From: Dictyostelium firmibasis | Lineage: Eukaryota; Evosea; Eumycetozoa; Dictyosteliales; Dictyosteliaceae | DNA length: 37,500 nt | Assembly: GCA_036169595.1 (NCBI GenBank) | Contig: CM069770.1 | Span: 1,075,001 to 1,112,500 of the forward strand | Direction: 5' to 3' | Shown here: positions 1-15,894 of the stretch, piece after piece | Layout of the letters: each line of letters starts with the position of its first letter | Numbering within the stretch: position 1 is the first letter of the stretch | Position numbers and translations under genes: made by a program | Notes under the pieces: generated by a model | Told to the model about the DNA's origin: nothing | The model's input: the letters and a program-made list of their open reading frames with translations, nothing else | Database searches by the model: none

Positions 1-819
1 AGAAAAGGTAATACTCATTCTACGATCGATTTAACTCATATTAAATTACCATCACAAATGCAACAACATCAACAAATTCAACAACAATTACAAATGCAAC
101 AACATATGCAACAACAACAATTACAAATGCAACAACAACAACAACAACAACAACAACAAGCTCAACAACAACTACAACAAGGCGGTATTGGTAAATCGCC
201 AACAATTTCTGGTAACAATAGTATTGCACCATCACCAAAACAATTGATGACAATTCGTGAGAAAATGTTAGAATATATTCAAAAGAATCCATCAGCAACA
301 AGACCATCATGCATTCAAGTTGTACAACAACCATCGTCAAAGGTCGTTTGGAAAAATCGTCGTTTAGATACACCATTCAAAGTTAAGGTCGATTTGAAAG
401 CTGCCTCTGCAATGGCCGGCACAAATTTAACAACCGCAAGTGTCATTACAATTGGTATTGTGACCGATCACAAAGGTAAACTTCAAATTGATAGTGTTGA
501 AAACTTTACAGAGGCATTCAATAGTCAAGGTTTGGCAGTTTTCCAAGGTTTAAAAATGACTAAAGGTACTTGGGGTAAAGAATGGAATTTAACTTTCATC
601 GCTGTAGTTCGTCCAAATAATGCCTCCTACAATAATCCAGTTATCATCTCTGTCTCCCAACCATTTTCAATCGTTGTTAAAACTCGTAAAAATCCACAAA
701 TTCGTCATAATAGTTATAGTAGTCATTTAATAAATAACCAAAATAATAATAACAATAATAATAACAATGGCAATAACAATATTAATAATATTGGTAACAA
801 TAACAACAATAATAATAAC

Positions 820-851
<32 letters not shown>

Positions 852-1203
852 CAATGGCGCAAGTGAGAATTCATCATCATCACCAGAGGTTTCACCAACA
901 ATGGCTCCAAGAAGAGGTCGTATTCCAAACTCTGCTCCACAAATGTCTCTATCATCTGCTCCAACTACAACATCACCTTCAACAACAACAACAACAACAT
1001 CTAATGGCAGAACTTTTGGCCAAGATGAAATGGCAAGTTTATTATGGGCTGCTGAAATTAAACAAAAAGAACAACCAGATGGTGAACCTGAAACTATTCA
1101 AGGTAACAACAACAACAACAACAACAACAATAACAACAAAGGAAATCAAAACTATAATCATGGTGTAATTTTAAATACTTCTAAACCCGTTACAACAAGA
1201 TAA
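1..1203 (+). CDS. Putative CudA/STAT-like transcription factor, 3' part
   Basis: The reading frame is open from base 1, so the gene starts upstream of the window and only the last 400 codons are seen. A Gln/Met-rich tract (about 58-180) is followed by a conserved-looking block of about 150 residues (about 250-700). That block contains the motifs [32 protein letters not shown] and [16 protein letters not shown], with the alternating hydrophobic pattern of a beta-sandwich DNA-binding domain (STAT/Rel/p53-like). The C-terminal part is mostly Asn, Ser and Thr repeats (Asn tract about 733-858, another about 1105-1140). The TAA stop is followed at once by A-runs. From memory this resembles the Dictyostelium CudA and CudA-like nuclear regulators of prespore genes. 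That family call is an inference from motif style, not an alignment; the coding status is secure. Confidence 0.6.
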
Positions 1204-1209
1204 TATTTT

Positions 1210-1241
<32 letters not shown>

Positions 1242-2175
1242 ATGGCCAACTTCAAAAAAAAAAATATATAATAATAATAATTGTAATTATAGTCAAGTGT
1301 ATAAAATTTTAAAAAACCAAGATATATTGGCGCAATTTCCTTTTTAATTAAAGAGTGGAATATTAATTAAATGAAAATAATGCGGCGGCGTTGTTGTAAA
1401 TAAACGAACAAATAATTAATCAAATAAAATAAAAAAAAAAAATAAAAAAAAATTAAAAAATAAAAAAGATAAAAAAAAAATAAAAAAATAATAAATTTAA
1501 ATAATATAAAAATACCTAAGTTTTTTGGAATTTCTTTTTTTTTTTTTTTTTTTTTTATAAAACTTTCATTCTTTAGTAGTTGTGTACTCATCAAATATTA
1601 TTAATGATTTATGATTCTATTATTACTATTTTTCAATTTTTTTATAATTGTTTTTAAAATGGTCAATATCTTTATTTAGAATAAATTTTTTATAAATTTT
1701 CTAATATCATTAAATCTTTTTAATTTATTAAAATTTAGAAATGCATTTTTTCCTCTATGTTTGAAATTTTTAATCAATCCAAATTTTTTCATTGATTTAA
1801 ATTGAAAATAAAATAAAATATATTTAAACTAAAATAACTTACTATAATTACATAGTTTTAAAGAGAATAATTTAAGATAATCAATAAAAAAAAAAAAAAT
1901 AATTGACTAAAAAACCCTCTCATAATATTTTTTTAAAAAAAAAAAGTTTGGTTAAATCCAAAATCAGATTGGTTTTAACTGCTTTTCCTTTAATGACAAC
2001 TATACTTCAAACAGATATTATTTCAAAGAACTAAAAATAGTACCCCTATGTTTTTTTTTTTTTTTTTTTTTAAAAAAAATATGGGTGTGGAATCTGAAAT
2101 AAAAACACAATGATCTCAAGATTTGCCACAATTTATTTTTTGGAAAAAAAAAAAAAATGATATAGTAAAATAATA

Positions 2176-2210
<35 letters not shown>

Positions 2211-2529
2211 ACAATAATAAATAAATAAAAAATAATAATAAAAAAAAAAAAAAAAAATTAAAAAGAAAAAAAATAAAAATGGGTATGTTTTTTTTTTTTT
2301 TATAAAATTAAAAAATAAAAATAATAATAGTAAAATATAATTTGATCATTCTTCCTTTTATTATTAGTTTGGGTACATATTTATTTTGAGTAAGCAAATT
2401 TTTTTTTATTTTAATTTTTTTTTTTTATTTTTTTATTTTTTTATTATTATTTTATTTCAAAAATATCAAGATTCCATGCCACTGGATTATAGTAAAAAAA
2501 ATTAAAAAAAATATTAAAAAAAAATTAAA

Positions 2530-2581
<52 letters not shown>

Positions 2582-2861
2582 GTGGTTCAAATAACGCAAC
2601 ACACATTCATATTTACATATAATTTTAATAATAATCCAAAATAGAGCAAAATAAAACCAAAAAAATAAAATAAAATAAAAAAATTAGAAAAATAATTATT
2701 TAAAAGAAAAAAAAAAAAAAAAAAAAAACAAGAATCAAGCACTTCACTCTCTCCCATAGTGTGTATTATATTTTTCAAATAAATAAATAAAAAAAAAAAA
2801 AAAAAAAAATAAATAATCAACTAGATATATATATATATATAAAAAAAAAAAAAAAAAAAAA
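1204..2861. other. A/T-rich intergenic DNA between two + strand genes
   Basis: About 1.65 kb dominated by A and T homopolymers, including a T run of about 50 near 2530-2580. Islands of mixed sequence lie near 1960-2140 and 2340-2400 but show no open frame worth calling. A loose inverted repeat with ACCCCTAT and ATATGGGT arms around long T/A runs lies near 2040-2090. It presumably holds the 3' UTR of the upstream gene and the promoter of the RasGEF gene. Confidence 0.6.
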
Positions 2862-3647
2862 ATGGGGTAAATATTTGTTAACGGGAATATCTCTTTAAAA
2901 TAATAAAATGAAAAAAAAAAAAAAAAAAAAATAAAACTTTTACTCATTATAATAAATCTATAAATAAAAAAAATTTAAGAGAAGTAAGTTTGATTGGAAT
3001 TACGGCAATCTTATGTCAAAAAACAAATGGTATTTGGAAAAATATAGATGATTCATTATGTAGATTAGAAGTTTTAAAAAGTAATATAGATTCAAAATTT
3101 AGATTGGTTGCAATTTCAACTGATAACAGGGTATGTTATTAAATAAAAAAAAAAAATAAAATTTTTTTATTAATTTTTTTTTTTTTTCAACTATTTACTT
3201 AAATAAAAACTAATTTAAAATATTATTTATTTTTATGATAGTGTATTTTTAATAAATGGGTTAGAACCAATAGTGAGATCACGAAATGTAGTGATCTATT
3301 TTTAGAGATAAAACAAATATCATCTCAAAGCTCCAATGCAGAATATTTTGGTGTCAATTTCGCATATAAACCTGAAGTTGATAAGTTTTATGCTTGTTTT
3401 TCAAAATGTATTGAAACATTACAATCCCAAAGAAGACAAAGTACTCTAAATTTACAAGCTCTTCAAATAAATAATGGTATATATAATATCTATACTACGA
3501 TTATTATTATTATTACTATTGTTTTTTTTTTTGTTTTTTTCTATAATAATACTAATTCTTTTTATTTTTATTTTTTGTATTTTTTTATTTTATTTTTTTT
3601 GTAGAAATACAACAGCAACTTCAACAACAACTTCAAGAACAACAATT

Positions 3648-3678
<31 letters not shown>

Positions 3679-6501
3679 TCAATATCTAATGCAAATATAA
3701 GTATATCGAATTCGATATCGTATGATTCATTACATCAAATGGCGAATGGTATAACATTGGAGGATCTACCACCACCACCAACAACGACAACAACAACAAC
3801 ATTTTCAGCATTAGATTTATCATCATTAACACCAATTGATTTCTCAAATTTACCACCACCACCAACAGGTTTAATGACATCAAGATCTTCATTGACTGAA
3901 GCAAATGGTTTAGAGATTAAAAATAAATTATCACCACTATTGAATGGTGGTGCAAGTGGTATATCATCATCACCACCACCAACAGAATCAAAGAATCAAT
4001 TAAACCTTAGTAGTGGTAGTAACAACTCATCGTCTGCACCACACTTAACCGATTTATTCCTAAATCCAATAACAAATGGTAATAACAATACCTCTGCATC
4101 AAACAGTAGTACAATTACAGCAGCATCACAACAACACTATCAATATGGTTCAACACCATTGTTAGCAAGTAATAAACTAAACTCACAATCACAACAAAAT
4201 ATAATCACTACGACCACAACCACAACAACCACAACCACAACAATCAACATAAAGACAGGTTCAAGTTCTGATAGTTTTTTAAAGACAGCATCTGGTAGAA
4301 GATCAATTAGAGTTAGACATTCTACCAATCAAGCAGCTGATCAACAAAAAAAAACTATGGGTAGAAAAGATGGCTTGGCAGTATCATTACAAAATGTTGA
4401 AGGTTTACAAAATATAGCAGAAAATTTAGAGGACGAAACATTGAATCTATTAGATTTAGTCAATGAACAAGTGGTTACACCAGAGATTTCAAATAATGCT
4501 CATTTAAATCAATCACTCTTGAAAATATTTGAAAATTTACAAGTTTTATTTATTTTAACTGGTCAAGCATCAACTCATCCAGGTGGTAAGTTAATTACTC
4601 AGGTTGTCAATAAACTTGGTAGAGGACCTCAATCAAGTGAATTCTTTTCAGGTAAATCCATTGATGGTTATCAATGGTATAATTTAGATGAAGTTAAAGA
4701 TTCAGTGGTTGGTATTCATAATCTATTAGCATTGAAAAAGAATTTAATCACTGCAATCGCTCATCTATCAACTTGTGTCAGAGTTTTGGGTTTACAAGCT
4801 AGTTTAGAAATCGATTGGATGTCTAGAAATAAATCTTCAGAAACTGAGAAAATAGTTGTACAATTGGCATGTTTAACTAGAGAGTTAATTAGTTCAATGT
4901 CAAGATTATTAGCCGCAACTGTAACTTATTGTTATGTTTGCTCATCGATAGCTTCCGTTAAAAAATCAATCGATTCATCACACAATAATGAATATTCCAT
5001 ACAAAATAGAATTAGATCACCATCTACAATCGATACTATAAACATTTGGGATGAATTGAAAACTATTAAAACTATACCAACTGTACCAAAAGATGGTTCC
5101 ATATTAAAGGTAACTTTGAATCAATTAGTATTGATGTTAACTTCAGAGTCAAGTTATGATAGTAAATTCCTTAAAACTTTTATTACCACCTATCAATCAT
5201 TCGCTTCACCTGGTGTATTATTCACAAAATTAATCGAACGTTTCTACGTACCAGAATGGTATAGTACTGTACCTGCAAAGATTAGCACCATTCAACAAAA
5301 GGTAATAGTTGTTTTAAAATATTGGATTGAGAATCAATCATCGGATTTTGATCAAGATGTTATAGATCAAATCTACTTTTTCATCAATAATTTAGCAAGT
5401 TTAAATGATGGTTATTCAGAGTTAGCTCGTTTATTACGTGGTTTATTGGATAAAATGATTCAAGATCGTGAGGTTAAATTTGAACTTCTCTTTCAAATGC
5501 CTCCAAGAATATCCTTTGAAGAGGATTCCATCCTTTCACCAATTGAATTATTCTCTGAATGGAGTGCTCAATCTATAGCTCAACAATTAACTCTCATCGA
5601 TTTCTCTATCTTTAAAGATTTGGAAGCCAGAGAATTATTAAATCAAAATTTTAACAAACCAAAATTAAAGTATAAATCACCAACAATCATGAGAATGATT
5701 TCAAAGTCAACTCAAGTAAGTATAGTCAACTAATTAATAAGGTTTTTTTTTCTAATTAATTACTAATTTATATTTTTTTTTCTCTTAAATAAAAACTAGT
5801 TTTCATTTTGGGTAGCATATGTTATTTTAATGGAGCCAAAAAAAGAAAAAAGAATTAAAATTTTTGAAAAGTTTTGTGAAGTTGGTAAATATTTATTAAA
5901 GATGAACAGTTTTAATACTTTGATGGGTTTAAATGCTGGTTTGAATTTAACATGCGTTCATAGATTAAAGAAAACAAAAAAAAAGCTATCATCGTCAGCA
6001 ATTTCAATTTTAACTGAGTTGGAAAGAATTTTCTCTTCAAAGAAGTCATTTAAAAATTATAGAGATCATTTAGCAACTGTTCAATTACCATGTATTCCTT
6101 ATTTGTATGTTTTCAATATTTAAAATATTCTTTTTCTTTAAAATTTTTTTTTTTGAATTTCCTCAAAGAAAATTAATAATACTAATCGATTTTTTTTTAT
6201 TAAAAAAAAAAAAAATAGAGGATTTAATTTAACAGATATCACATTTATTGAAGAAGGTAATACAGATAATGTTTCATCAACAGATCCAGCAGCAGTAGCA
6301 GCAGCAGCAACAAATGTTGGACCATTAATTAACTTTAAAAAGAGAGAATTACTTTACCAAGCATGGGCTGATCTTAATAGATTCCAAGAAACCCCATACA
6401 CTTTCCAACCTGAAGAACCATTAAATACTTTCTTATTAAATTTCCCAATAATAGATGATAAAGAACTTTATGATTTATCTGTTGCACTCGAACCAAAATA
6501 A
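2862..6501 (+). CDS. RasGEF with N-terminal EVH1/WH1 domain
   Basis: Proposed join 2862..2866, 2980..3130, 3242..3476, 3605..5715, 5800..6104, 6219..6501 (1029 aa). Every junction is GT..AG and the frame is kept throughout. The 5-base first exon (ATGGG) joins across GTAAAT..AAG to give MGEVSLIGITAIL. Residues 1 to about 115 match the EVH1/WH1 plan: a conserved Trp in GIWKNIDD, a central SKFRLVAIS strand, YFGVNFAYKPEVDKF as the signature strand-helix, and a terminal helix. A Pro/Ser/Thr-rich linker follows with LPPPP at 145, 185 and 213. RasGEF_N (LTLNQL-type block) starts near residue 627. The catalytic CDC25 domain is about 770-1020 and includes NSFNTLMGLNAGLN and PCIPYLGFNLTDITFIEEG, the latter spliced across the last intron. 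It should activate Ras by nucleotide exchange at membranes. Which lettered Dictyostelium gef gene it is, I cannot say. The exon-1 choice is the least certain part. Confidence 0.85.
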
Positions 6502-8327
<1,826 letters not shown>

Positions 8328-9170
8328 AATTATATAAATTTACTCCACTATTTTACTTTTATTTATTTATTTATTATTTTTTTTTTTTAATAGTTTTTTT
8401 ATATTTTTTTTTTTTTTTTTAAATAAAGCTTTCTATTTTATAATAAATTTAATTTAAACAAAATAAAAAAATAAAAAATAAAAAAATTGGGTTAGAATTA
8501 AGTTAATAGGGCTTTACAAAACCAAAAAATAAAAAATAAAAAAAAAAAAAATAAAAAAAATTATTCCAAAAAAAATCGGTTAATGTAATCGCGACATAAA
8601 AAAAAATTTCGGAAAACATTATGTGTCATTTTTACAGGGTGTTTATTTTAGTTTTGGGGGCTAAATTGTTGGAGTTGTAACCCTGTAAAGATATTTTTTT
8701 CTATTTTAATTTTTAACTTCCTCTTCAAAAAAAAAAAAAAAAAAAATATTTTTTTTCGTAAATATGCTATGTTGTTAATTTATTGATAATTTTAAAAAGA
8801 ATAAAAATCATCATTTTTAAAAATCATCAATGTAACCTTCCAAAAATAGTATTATTAAAAAATTATAAGAAGATTTGATCTCTATATCACTTTTATTGTT
8901 TTATAAATTTTTTTTTTTTTTTGATTTGTTTATATTATGAGAAATAAAAATAATAATAAAAAAAAAAAAAAAAAAAAAAAATATAAAAAAAAAAAACAAG
9001 TCGTCAATGTAACCTGGATAGTATGAAAAAGTATTACAAGAAATCTTTGGATAACTTATTTTTTGTGTGGATCATTTTATTTTATTTTTTTGAATTTTTT
9101 TTGAATTTTTTTAATATTGCAAAAATTAAATTTTTACAACACAAATAAAGTAACATTACAGTTATTGATT
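8328..9170. other. Intergenic DNA with two adjacent hairpins and a diverged repeat pair
   Basis: Lies upstream of the RTA1-like gene and downstream of the B-box/FNIP gene. Between A/T runs there are compact mixed-sequence islands. Two hairpins occur at 8594-8624 (ACATAA/TTATGT) and 8631-8689 (TTTACAGGGT/ACCCTGTAAA). Two islands near 8822-8890 and 9000-9055 share TCRTCAATGTAACCT followed by loosely similar sequence. No protein-coding frame is seen. Confidence 0.5.
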
Positions 9171-10547
9171 CTAAACCGAGTCTATTATTTCTGATTTCCT
9201 ATTTAAAAAATGTGACATGGATTTGGTTGTATATAGTAATGTTTGATCTGAAATGAAATCATCAGATGGTTTGAATTGAATATTATGTAATGAAACGGCG
9301 ATGGCGTCTTGAGGAACAATACCCTTTACTAATTTTTGATCGAATCCTTCACAAAAGTGAATAAATTTTATAGAATTTGGAATTGAACCTTTTTCAAGTT
9401 TGTATTTGATTTTTAAAATGTAGAGAGTTTCGATTGACGAAGGCAAAGACTCAAGTGACTGATTAAATCCATTAGGTAGTAATAATATTTTACAAGAGGG
9501 TGGGAATATTAAAGGAAAATATTGACCAATTCCAATAGCAATGCTTTCAGTTACTGGAACAAAACTCCCATTTTCGTAAATTGTAAATTCATACCCATCT
9601 GTTTGATTTAATAAATAAAAAAAAAAAAAAAAAAAAATTAGTTAATAATAAAACAATATAATTTTAGAATAATATGTTTTAATAGTACCAAACAATATTT
9701 TTTTAAAAGATTTAAATTTCTTTTGTTTGTTTTGGTTATTGTAACTATTTTCATCTTTTATGGGTTTAGAAATTATTCCATTATGATTATTATTTATGAT
9801 TTCTGATGATTTTTCTAACAATTTAAAATCTTGTTGATTTTCAATTTTAATTTTGAAAACATTGTATAAACTCTTTTTAATAGACTCAATAGAATCTGGT
9901 ACAATTGAATGTGATACTTTATTATAATTTGGTAATGGTTCATTTAAATTTGAAAGTAATTTTTTTATTTCCATCCAGTGTTTTAAAAAAGTTATATAGT
10001 TTTCTGGTTGAATATCTTGTATATTATCATAGATATTTAAAAAATTTGAAATTAAGATTTTATAATTTTCTAATTTTGATTTATTGGTTTCATAGGTTTT
10101 TATACAAATATCAAATTGAAATTGTATTGCCTCTTTTGGTTTGTTTTCAATATAAGATATCATAGCTTTTATTTGATTAAATGACTTTACAAAATCTTCA
10201 TAAAATTTTCCAAGTTCTTGATAAGATTCCAAAAATTCATTTTCTGATTTTGTTAAGGTATTATCAATTGATTTCAATGATTCTTTTAAAATTGTTTTGG
10301 ACTCTGGAAATTTTGAAATTATTGTAAAAATATTTTTTGAGTTAATACATTTTAATGAATGAGAACTATGTATTTCACTAGAACAACAGATCTCGCAAAT
10401 TGGCTCTATACAGTCTTCACATATTAATATTATATCCTTTGGGTGTTTTGAACATTCTTTATTACTACTACTAATTCTATTCCTACTAATACCACAAACA
10501 CAATTATTGATATTACAATTAGAACCACAAATACCACTATCTACCAT
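9171..10547 (-). CDS. B-box zinc finger, coiled-coil, FNIP-repeat protein
   Basis: Two exons on the minus strand, 9689..10547 and 9171..9598, joined at GTACTA..CAG after the first base of a codon, giving 428 aa. A B-box lies at about residues 32-63: CSKH, CEDC, CEICC and a closing HSSH. A long Lys/Glu/Asn-rich region with heptad-like hydrophobics (about 75-230) suggests a coiled coil. The second exon starts DGYEFTIYENG and carries degenerate FNIP units such as NGFNQSLESLPSSIETLYI and GSIPNSIKFIHFCEGFDQ. FNIP is a leucine-rich-repeat-like module greatly expanded in Dictyostelium. No RING is visible, so ubiquitin ligase activity should not be assumed. A paralogue with the same layout and intron position is at 33555-35091. 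The donor GTACTA is unusual but the frame and paralogue support it. Confidence 0.85.
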
Positions 10548-10991
10548 TTTTTTCTATTCTATGACAAAAAATAATAAAAAAAAAAACATTAACACATATA
10601 TTGGAGAAAAAAAATTTTAAAAAAAAATAATATAAAAAAAAAAAATATAAAAAAAATAATTATAATTTTGAAAAAAAATACAAAATATGTGTGTGTGTGC
10701 TAATTAAATACAATAAAAAAATGATATATTAAACACAAAATTTTAAAATTTTAAGTGATTCAAAAAAATTTTCAAATAAAACTTCTTACATTTTAAATAT
10801 AAATTTGTAAAAAAAAATAATATTAAAAAAATACAAAACTGTTCAACTCATAAGATATTGGAACTTCTTAAGTGAAAATTTTACATATTATTATTTTTTT
10901 ATATAAATATTAATACACCTATTGAAACAACTAAAAAAAAAAAAAAAAAAAAAATTGCTTCAATTAAATAATTAACGTTTGGTTGAAGATA

Positions 10992-11022
<31 letters not shown>

Positions 11023-11105
11023 CATTAACATTATTTTGAAATTCAATTATTTTACTTTATTTTAAAATTATTATTTTTATTATTTTTATTATTATTTTTT
11101 TTAAT
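10548..11105. other. A/T-rich intergenic DNA
   Basis: Upstream of the B-box/FNIP gene and downstream of vps52. It holds a GT-rich stretch (TGTGTGTGTG, near 10688-10698) about 140 bases before the ATG and otherwise A/T runs. I see no gene in it. Confidence 0.6.
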
Positions 11106-13915
<2,810 letters not shown>

Positions 13916-14270
13916 CCTTTTATTTATGTGTCTATACTACACCTTTTTATTATTATTATTTTTTTTTTTTTTTTGAAGTGTAAATATTTTAAACAAATAA
14001 TTTTTTTTTTATGTTTTTTTTTTTTTTTAATTTTGAAAACTGGTTAAAAAAAATATTTTGTGATTTTTTTATTATTTTTTTTTTTTTTTTTTGCATTTTT
14101 TTTTTTTTTTTTTTCATCGATTTGTTTTCTGGGGATTTATTTATTTATAGTTTATCTCTTAAGCTTAAAATGATTATTATCAATAAAAAAGAATTATAAT
14201 AATTTTTTTTTTTTCATTTAGTTTGTTTAATTTTTTTTATATTTTTTTTATATTTTTTTTTATTTATTTT
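13916..14270. other. Short intergenic DNA, T-rich
   Basis: Between the vps52 start and the quinone oxidoreductase stop, both on the minus strand. It consists of T runs with small mixed islands and must hold the vps52 promoter and the 3' UTR of the oxidoreductase gene. The Phe-rich frame across it is not convincing. Confidence 0.6.
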
Positions 14271-15263
14271 TTAAATGTCAGCTGGTTTTAATAAGATTTT
14301 GCCTTTTGAAGCACGACCTTCCAAAAGGTTATGAGCATCAGCAGCTTTTTCTAAATCTATAATGGTTGGATTTGATAAAACCAATTTACCTTGTTCTACC
14401 CAAGAGAAAATTTCAGACATACGTTGTTCCATTGAACCTTTTTCTGCGATATAATGAGCCAATGTTGGACGAGTTAAGAACAAAGATCCATTGGAAGATA
14501 AGAGTAATGGATCGATTGGTGGTACAGGACCACTGGCATTACCAACGAGACATAACATACCCAATGGTTTTAGTGAGAGTAATGATTGTCTCCATGTTGA
14601 TGCACCAACACCATCATAAACAACATCGACACCTTTACCTTCGTTAAAATTTCTGACAACTTTTGATAATTCTTCGAGGTTACCTTGGTTGTAGTTGATG
14701 ACAATGTCTGCTCCTAACTTTTTACAAATCTCCTCCTTTTCTGGCGTGGAGACAGTGGTGATAACTTTGGCACCTAAAATCTTTGCCATTTGAATTAAGA
14801 TTTGACCCAAACCACCTGCACCAGCTTGAATTAAACATGTATGTGTAGATTCCAATTTAAAGGTAGAACGAACTAAATAATGACCAGTCATACCTTGCAA
14901 TGGGAATGCTGCACCACTCTTGAAATCTACATTATCTGGTAATTTAAATACCGATTGCTCTGGTACCAATGTAAAGTCAGCATATGAGTCTGGACTAAAG
15001 TAACATACTCTATCACCAACTTTAAGTTTATTGGCTGCAGATGCTCCTACTTCCTCGATAACACCTGATCCTTCACGTCCCAATGTGAATGGCATTGGCA
15101 ATTTATATAATCCTGATCTATGATAGGTATCAATGAAATTCACTCCAATATAATGATTTCTAATTAATACATCTGTGTCTTTGATAACCACTGGTTTTGC
15201 AATACTTTCATAGATCATTTTATCAACCCCACCTGTACTTGAAACTCTAATAGCTTTCATCAT
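14271..15263 (-). CDS. NADPH:quinone oxidoreductase (zeta-crystallin type)
   Basis: A single exon of 330 aa, the usual length for quinone oxidoreductase/zeta-crystallin in the medium-chain dehydrogenase superfamily. The catalytic GroES-like half contains VLIRNHYIGVNFIDTYHRSG and FTLGREGSGVIEEVG. The nucleotide-binding half has QAGAGGLGQILIQMAK (AxxGxxG at about 147-153) and continues VITTVSTPEKEE, as in NADPH-preferring members. The zinc-binding Cys/His set of alcohol dehydrogenases is absent, which fits a zinc-free quinone reductase carrying out one-electron reduction of quinones in the cytosol. Two ATGs are adjacent at the start; either may be used. The substrate is inferred from family only. 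Confidence 0.93.
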   Translation of the reverse strand: MMKAIRVSSTGGVDKMIYESIAKPVVIKDTDVLIRNHYIGVNFIDTYHRSGLYKLPMPFTLGREGSGVIEEVGASAANKLKVGDRVCYFSPDSYADFTLVPEQSVFKLPDNVDFKSGAAFPLQGMTGHYLVRSTFKLESTHTCLIQAGAGGLGQILIQMAKILGAKVITTVSTPEKEEICKKLGADIVINYNQGNLEELSKVVRNFNEGKGVDVVYDGVGASTWRQSLLSLKPLGMLCLVGNASGPVPPIDPLLLSSNGSLFLTRPTLAHYIAEKGSMEQRMSEIFSWVEQGKLVLSNPTIIDLEKAADAHNLLEGRASKGKILLKPADI

Positions 15264-15411
15264 CTCTCTTTTTGTTTTGTGTTTTTTTTAAAATTTTACT
15301 TTTAAAAATAGTTTATTTTATAATACTATAACTGCACACCCTAAAATAAATAAATAAAATTTTATTATTATTAAAAATATATTTGTAACTATATAACTTT
15401 CAAATAAAGAT

Positions 15412-15453
<42 letters not shown>

Positions 15454-15860
15454 AAAAAAAAAAAAAAAAAATTAAAAAAAATAAGTGTTAAAATTTTTAT
15501 TTATTTTTTTTTTTTTCAATGTCTTCACCATTTTCTTCAGCGCCTAATTATTGTGACAAATTTGAAACAATTATTTGTTTAATAATAATAAATAATTGTA
15601 TAGATTTCCCTTTGAGTTGGTGTTGTCTAACAATTGCTAAATTATTCATTAAAAAAAAAAATTAAAAATAATTGAAAAAAAATTAAAAAATAAAAACACA
15701 AAAATTAATTTTTATTTATTAAATTAAACCTTTTCATTTTTCAAAACACATTCACCATAAATTATCCTTTTTTCTACAAAAAAAAAATTTTGAGGAAAAA
15801 TTAAACAATAAAGATATAACTGACAATGATGTAATTTATTTGAGTCAAATAGGATTAACC

Positions 15861-15894
<34 letters not shown>

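Noticed and set aside
2908-2934. ATG followed by a Lys run as start of the RasGEF
   Set aside because: It meets TAA after eight AAA codons and is in a different frame from the EVH1 exon.
8594-8689. Dictyostelium Class I small RNA
   Set aside because: The conserved CCTTACAGCAA motif of that class and its upstream element are not found, so only a generic hairpin RNA is proposed.
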